In this document: piece by piece, positions 30,762 through 32,694 of the stretch
How positions within the stretch are numbered: position 1 is the first letter of the stretch
Layout: each line of letters begins with the position of its first letter
Assembly: GCA_020052955.1 (NCBI GenBank)
Contig: JAGVOB010000150.1
Coordinates: 1 to 32,694 of the forward strand
Length of the DNA stretch: 32,694 bases
DNA from: Candidatus Omnitrophota bacterium
GTDB lineage: Bacteria > Omnitrophota > Gorgyraeia > VGKN01
Direction: 5' to 3'
Notes under the pieces: model-generated
Database searches by the model: none
What the model saw: the letters and a program-made list of their open reading frames with translations, nothing else
What the model was told of the DNA's origin: nothing
Position numbers and translations under genes: made by a program

Positions 30762-31973
30762 ATGCAGACTTACAGTTATAAGGCCAGGGATAAAAATGGG
30801 AAGTTGATTACTGGCACCATGGAGGCTGACTCCGAGAGAGAGCTTGTCAATAAGCTTAGAGAACAGGACTGCGTTGTAACTGTAATAAGCGAGGATATGA
30901 GGTTTAGCTTACAGGATTTCTCCGGGAGCTTTAAGAGGGTAAGACAGCGCGATATTATATTGTTTACCGCGCAGTTGGCAAGCCTTTCTAATTCCGGGAT
31001 GACGCTTTTAGCCAGCTTAAGGACGCTATCAGGCCATACTGACAACAAAAAACTCCGGGCTATTATAGAGGAGGTGTCAAAGAATATAGAAGGCGGCAGC
31101 AGTTTATCCGAGGCCCTCTCAAAGCACCCAAAGGCATTTAACGGTTTTTTTTGTTCTATGGTCAGGGCGGGCGAGGAGACGGGAAAGCTCGATACGGTTC
31201 TAAAGAGCCTCTCAAGCTTCCAGGAGTGCCAGCTAGAGCTGATAGAGAATGTTAAATCTTCTTTGATATACCCTATAATTTTGATTTTAGTTTCTACCGC
31301 CGTTATAATATTTATAGTCACATCTATTATACCGACATTTGTGAAGATGTTTAAAAGCGCGTCTATAAATCTACCCCTTATTACAACACTCCTTTATAAT
31401 CTCGGCAACTTTCTTATAAATTTCTGGCTTATCCTCTTGTTCGGCATTTCCTCAGCGGTGTTTTTGATAAGGTTTTACATAAGCACACCTAACGGTGCTT
31501 ACAATGCAGACAGCTTCGTATTGAATATGCCGTTTTTCGGAGGCCTATTTCGTAAACTCTCTGTATCAAGATTTGCCAGGACATTTTCTATGCTTGTATC
31601 GAGCGGCGTGCCCATACTCCAGTCGCTTATCATAGTAGAGAATGTCGTGGGGAATAAGGTTATAGCTAATGATATAAGGAAAGCAAGAGAGGCCGTTTCC
31701 GTGGGGTCAAGCATATACGGATCCCTTAAGGACAGCCCTCATTTTCCAAGGGATGCGGTTCAGATGATATCCGCAGGAGAGGAATCCGGGGAGCTGGAGT
31801 TTATGCTGAACAAGGTTGCGGATTTTTACGATATAGATATAACATATAACTTAAAGCGTTTGGTAAGCCTGCTTGAGCCGTTTTTTCTTTTAGTCCTGGG
31901 AGGGGTTGTTATCGTGATAATGGCATCGGTGCTCTTGCCTATATTCGACATGATAAAAATAATAAAGAGATAG
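30762..31973 (+). CDS. gspF: GspF/PilC-type inner membrane platform protein
   Basis: A 403-residue platform protein of the T2SS or type IV pilus machine. It begins TYSYKARDKNGKLITGTMEA, a family-typical start, and has two GspF domains (~70-190 and ~270-395). Hydrophobic segments lie near residues 168-192, 215-235 and 370-395. RFARTFSMLVSSGVPILQSL (~268-287) is a characteristic stretch. It recruits the ATPase and passes motion to the pseudopilin fibre. Length is normal. It is separated from gspE by a repeat, so it may have its own transcription start. Confidence 0.93.
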   Translation: MQTYSYKARDKNGKLITGTMEADSERELVNKLREQDCVVTVISEDMRFSLQDFSGSFKRVRQRDIILFTAQLASLSNSGMTLLASLRTLSGHTDNKKLRAIIEEVSKNIEGGSSLSEALSKHPKAFNGFFCSMVRAGEETGKLDTVLKSLSSFQECQLELIENVKSSLIYPIILILVSTAVIIFIVTSIIPTFVKMFKSASINLPLITTLLYNLGNFLINFWLILLFGISSAVFLIRFYISTPNGAYNADSFVLNMPFFGGLFRKLSVSRFARTFSMLVSSGVPILQSLIIVENVVGNKVIANDIRKAREAVSVGSSIYGSLKDSPHFPRDAVQMISAGEESGELEFMLNKVADFYDIDITYNLKRLVSLLEPFFLLVLGGVVIVIMASVLLPIFDMIKIIKR

Positions 31974-32039
31974 GGATAAAAGGTTTTTTTAATTTGAAGA
32001 ACTTAACCAGTATTAACAAAGAAGTTAATGTGATAATAG

Positions 32040-32076
32040 ATCCCTCGTCCGCCACAAATTATGGCGGACTCGGGAT
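32040..32076. other. Strong hairpin repeat between gspF and gspG
   Basis: ATCCC-TC-GTCCGCC and GGCGGAC-TC-GGGAT pair around a 9-base loop with a symmetrical TC internal bulge. It has no T-run. The reverse complement (ATCCCGAGTCCGCC…) resembles 25145-25174, so it belongs to a dispersed palindrome family. It could also stabilise or attenuate the gspG message, since the pseudopilin is needed in excess. Confidence 0.75.
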
Positions 32077-32103
32077 TAATCATTAAAAGGAGGGCAAGTA
32101 GCT

Positions 32104-32559
32104 ATGCATAAGCAGCAAAAAACTTCAAAGGGTTTTACGTTAATTGAACTTTTAATAGTAATAGCGGTAATCTCCATCTTGATAGGTATCCTTCTGCCGC
32201 GTTTTAAAGGTATGCAGGATGAGGGAAACATAGCCAAGGCAAAAGGTGAGCTAAGGACCCTACAGACCGCCGTTGAGAGCTATTATATCCACAACACTAA
32301 TGCCTTTCCCGCAGCTCTTACCAATCTTACCAGCGCTACGCCAAATATCGTTAACGCTATTCCCGATGACCCGTTCGCCTCTGCAGGCACCACTTATGTA
32401 TATACAAGGGGCGGCACAAACAATAGGTACTATATTCTTTATTCCGTCGGGTCCGCGGGTAACGGAAGCGCCGCGATATCAGCCACTAATACGGTTACCG
32501 AGACAAACGGCTCAAGCTGTGTTTATGTGTCTAATATCGGCCAGGATGCACAGCCGTAA
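32104..32559 (+). CDS. gspG: GspG-like major pseudopilin
   Basis: A 151-residue type II pseudopilin. A short basic leader ends at Gly10, followed by FTLIELLIVIAVISILIGIL; prepilin peptidase should cut before Phe11, and Glu15 is the conserved +5 Glu. The C-terminal domain contains IPDDPFASAGTTYVY, typical of GspG, then a Ser/Thr/Gly-rich stretch with single Cys. It builds the pseudopilus with the GspE/GspF pair upstream. A strong AAGGAGGG lies 9 bases before the ATG. The C-terminal part is diverged, so a type IV pilin-like role is also possible. Confidence 0.9.
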   Translation: MHKQQKTSKGFTLIELLIVIAVISILIGILLPRFKGMQDEGNIAKAKGELRTLQTAVESYYIHNTNAFPAALTNLTSATPNIVNAIPDDPFASAGTTYVYTRGGTNNRYYILYSVGSAGNGSAAISATNTVTETNGSSCVYVSNIGQDAQP

Positions 32560-32641
32560 TTCGTTATCCGAAATCCGTATACCGTTTCCGAAAAAATGTA
32601 TTATTGTAAAGTTAAGTTTACAGAAATAGTAATCAGGCAAC

Positions 32642-32686
32642 GGTTAGGGTAACGATACCCGTTTCGTAGTTAAGGTTAGGGTTACG
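32642..32686. repeat. Two 13-bp direct repeats at the window end
   Basis: GGTTAGGGTAACG (32642-32654) and GGTTAGGGTTACG (32674-32686) differ by one base and are 32 bp apart. They lie after gspG and may belong to the control region of the next gene, which is outside the window. The gap 32560-32694 holds no gene. Confidence 0.55.
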
Positions 32687-32694
32687 TCTTTAAA

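Noticed and set aside
32642-32686. Telomere-like TTAGGG repeats
   Set aside because: There are only two copies, 32 bp apart, in an otherwise ordinary bacterial intergenic gap at the window edge; chance or operator repeats are more likely.

Overview
The window reads as a piece of a Gram-negative bacterial chromosome with all recognisable genes on the + strand. The core genes make lipopolysaccharide precursors (heptose kinase; Kdo synthesis kdsB, kdsA, kdsD, kdsC; two family-9 heptosyltransferase-like enzymes) and a type II secretion / type IV pilus-like machine (gspE, gspF, gspG). This gene mix, the stand-alone heptose kinase, and many short palindromic and AT-rich dispersed repeats in the intergenic gaps remind me of uncultured lineages such as Omnitrophota. 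That placement is inference: no rRNA or ribosomal protein gene is present to confirm it.

Layout. 1-2239: two overlapping glycosyltransferase-9 genes. 2240-18400: an accessory island that interrupts the envelope genes. It holds an AbiEi/AbiEii toxin-antitoxin pair, an AAA ATPase of the DUF4143 type, a MntA/HepT pair, a Fic protein, a radC gene broken by a 104-bp mini-element, an operon of SNF2 helicase, Mod methyltransferase and type III Res-like helicase-nuclease, a HigB/HigA-like pair, and a nucleotidyltransferase gene coupled to an unrecognised gene. 18544-22848: exported or membrane proteins (LolA-like, alpha/beta hydrolase, DUF3108 lipoprotein) and a family-1/4 glycosyltransferase. 22912-28847: a consensus promoter, a hairpin-rich leader, a deoxyhypusine-synthase-like gene, then hldA-type kinase, kdsB, kdsA, kdsD and kdsC. 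28848-32559: gspE, gspF and gspG.

How it works together. The kds genes give a complete route from ribulose-5-phosphate to CMP-Kdo (KdsD, KdsA, KdsC, KdsB). The heptose kinase feeds ADP-heptose synthesis, and the GT9 enzymes probably add heptose to lipid A-core. The island genes are defence and addiction modules, several of which use nucleotidyl or AMP transfer (AbiEii, MntA, Fic, and the nucleotidyltransferase at 17149).

The most unusual signals are structural. The last ~60 bp of the second GT9 gene recurs just ahead of the next two cassettes, so each of the first three cassettes follows a copy of this gene tail. A mini-element with 17-bp inverted ends and a GIY-YIG fragment cuts radC and restores its reading frame when removed in silico. 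The higBA module lies between 34-bp direct repeats, and its promoter and the next one share TTGTAT half-sites. A ~240-nt hairpin-rich leader follows a perfect promoter ahead of the deoxyhypusine-synthase-like gene. Several dispersed palindromic repeat families occupy intergenic gaps.
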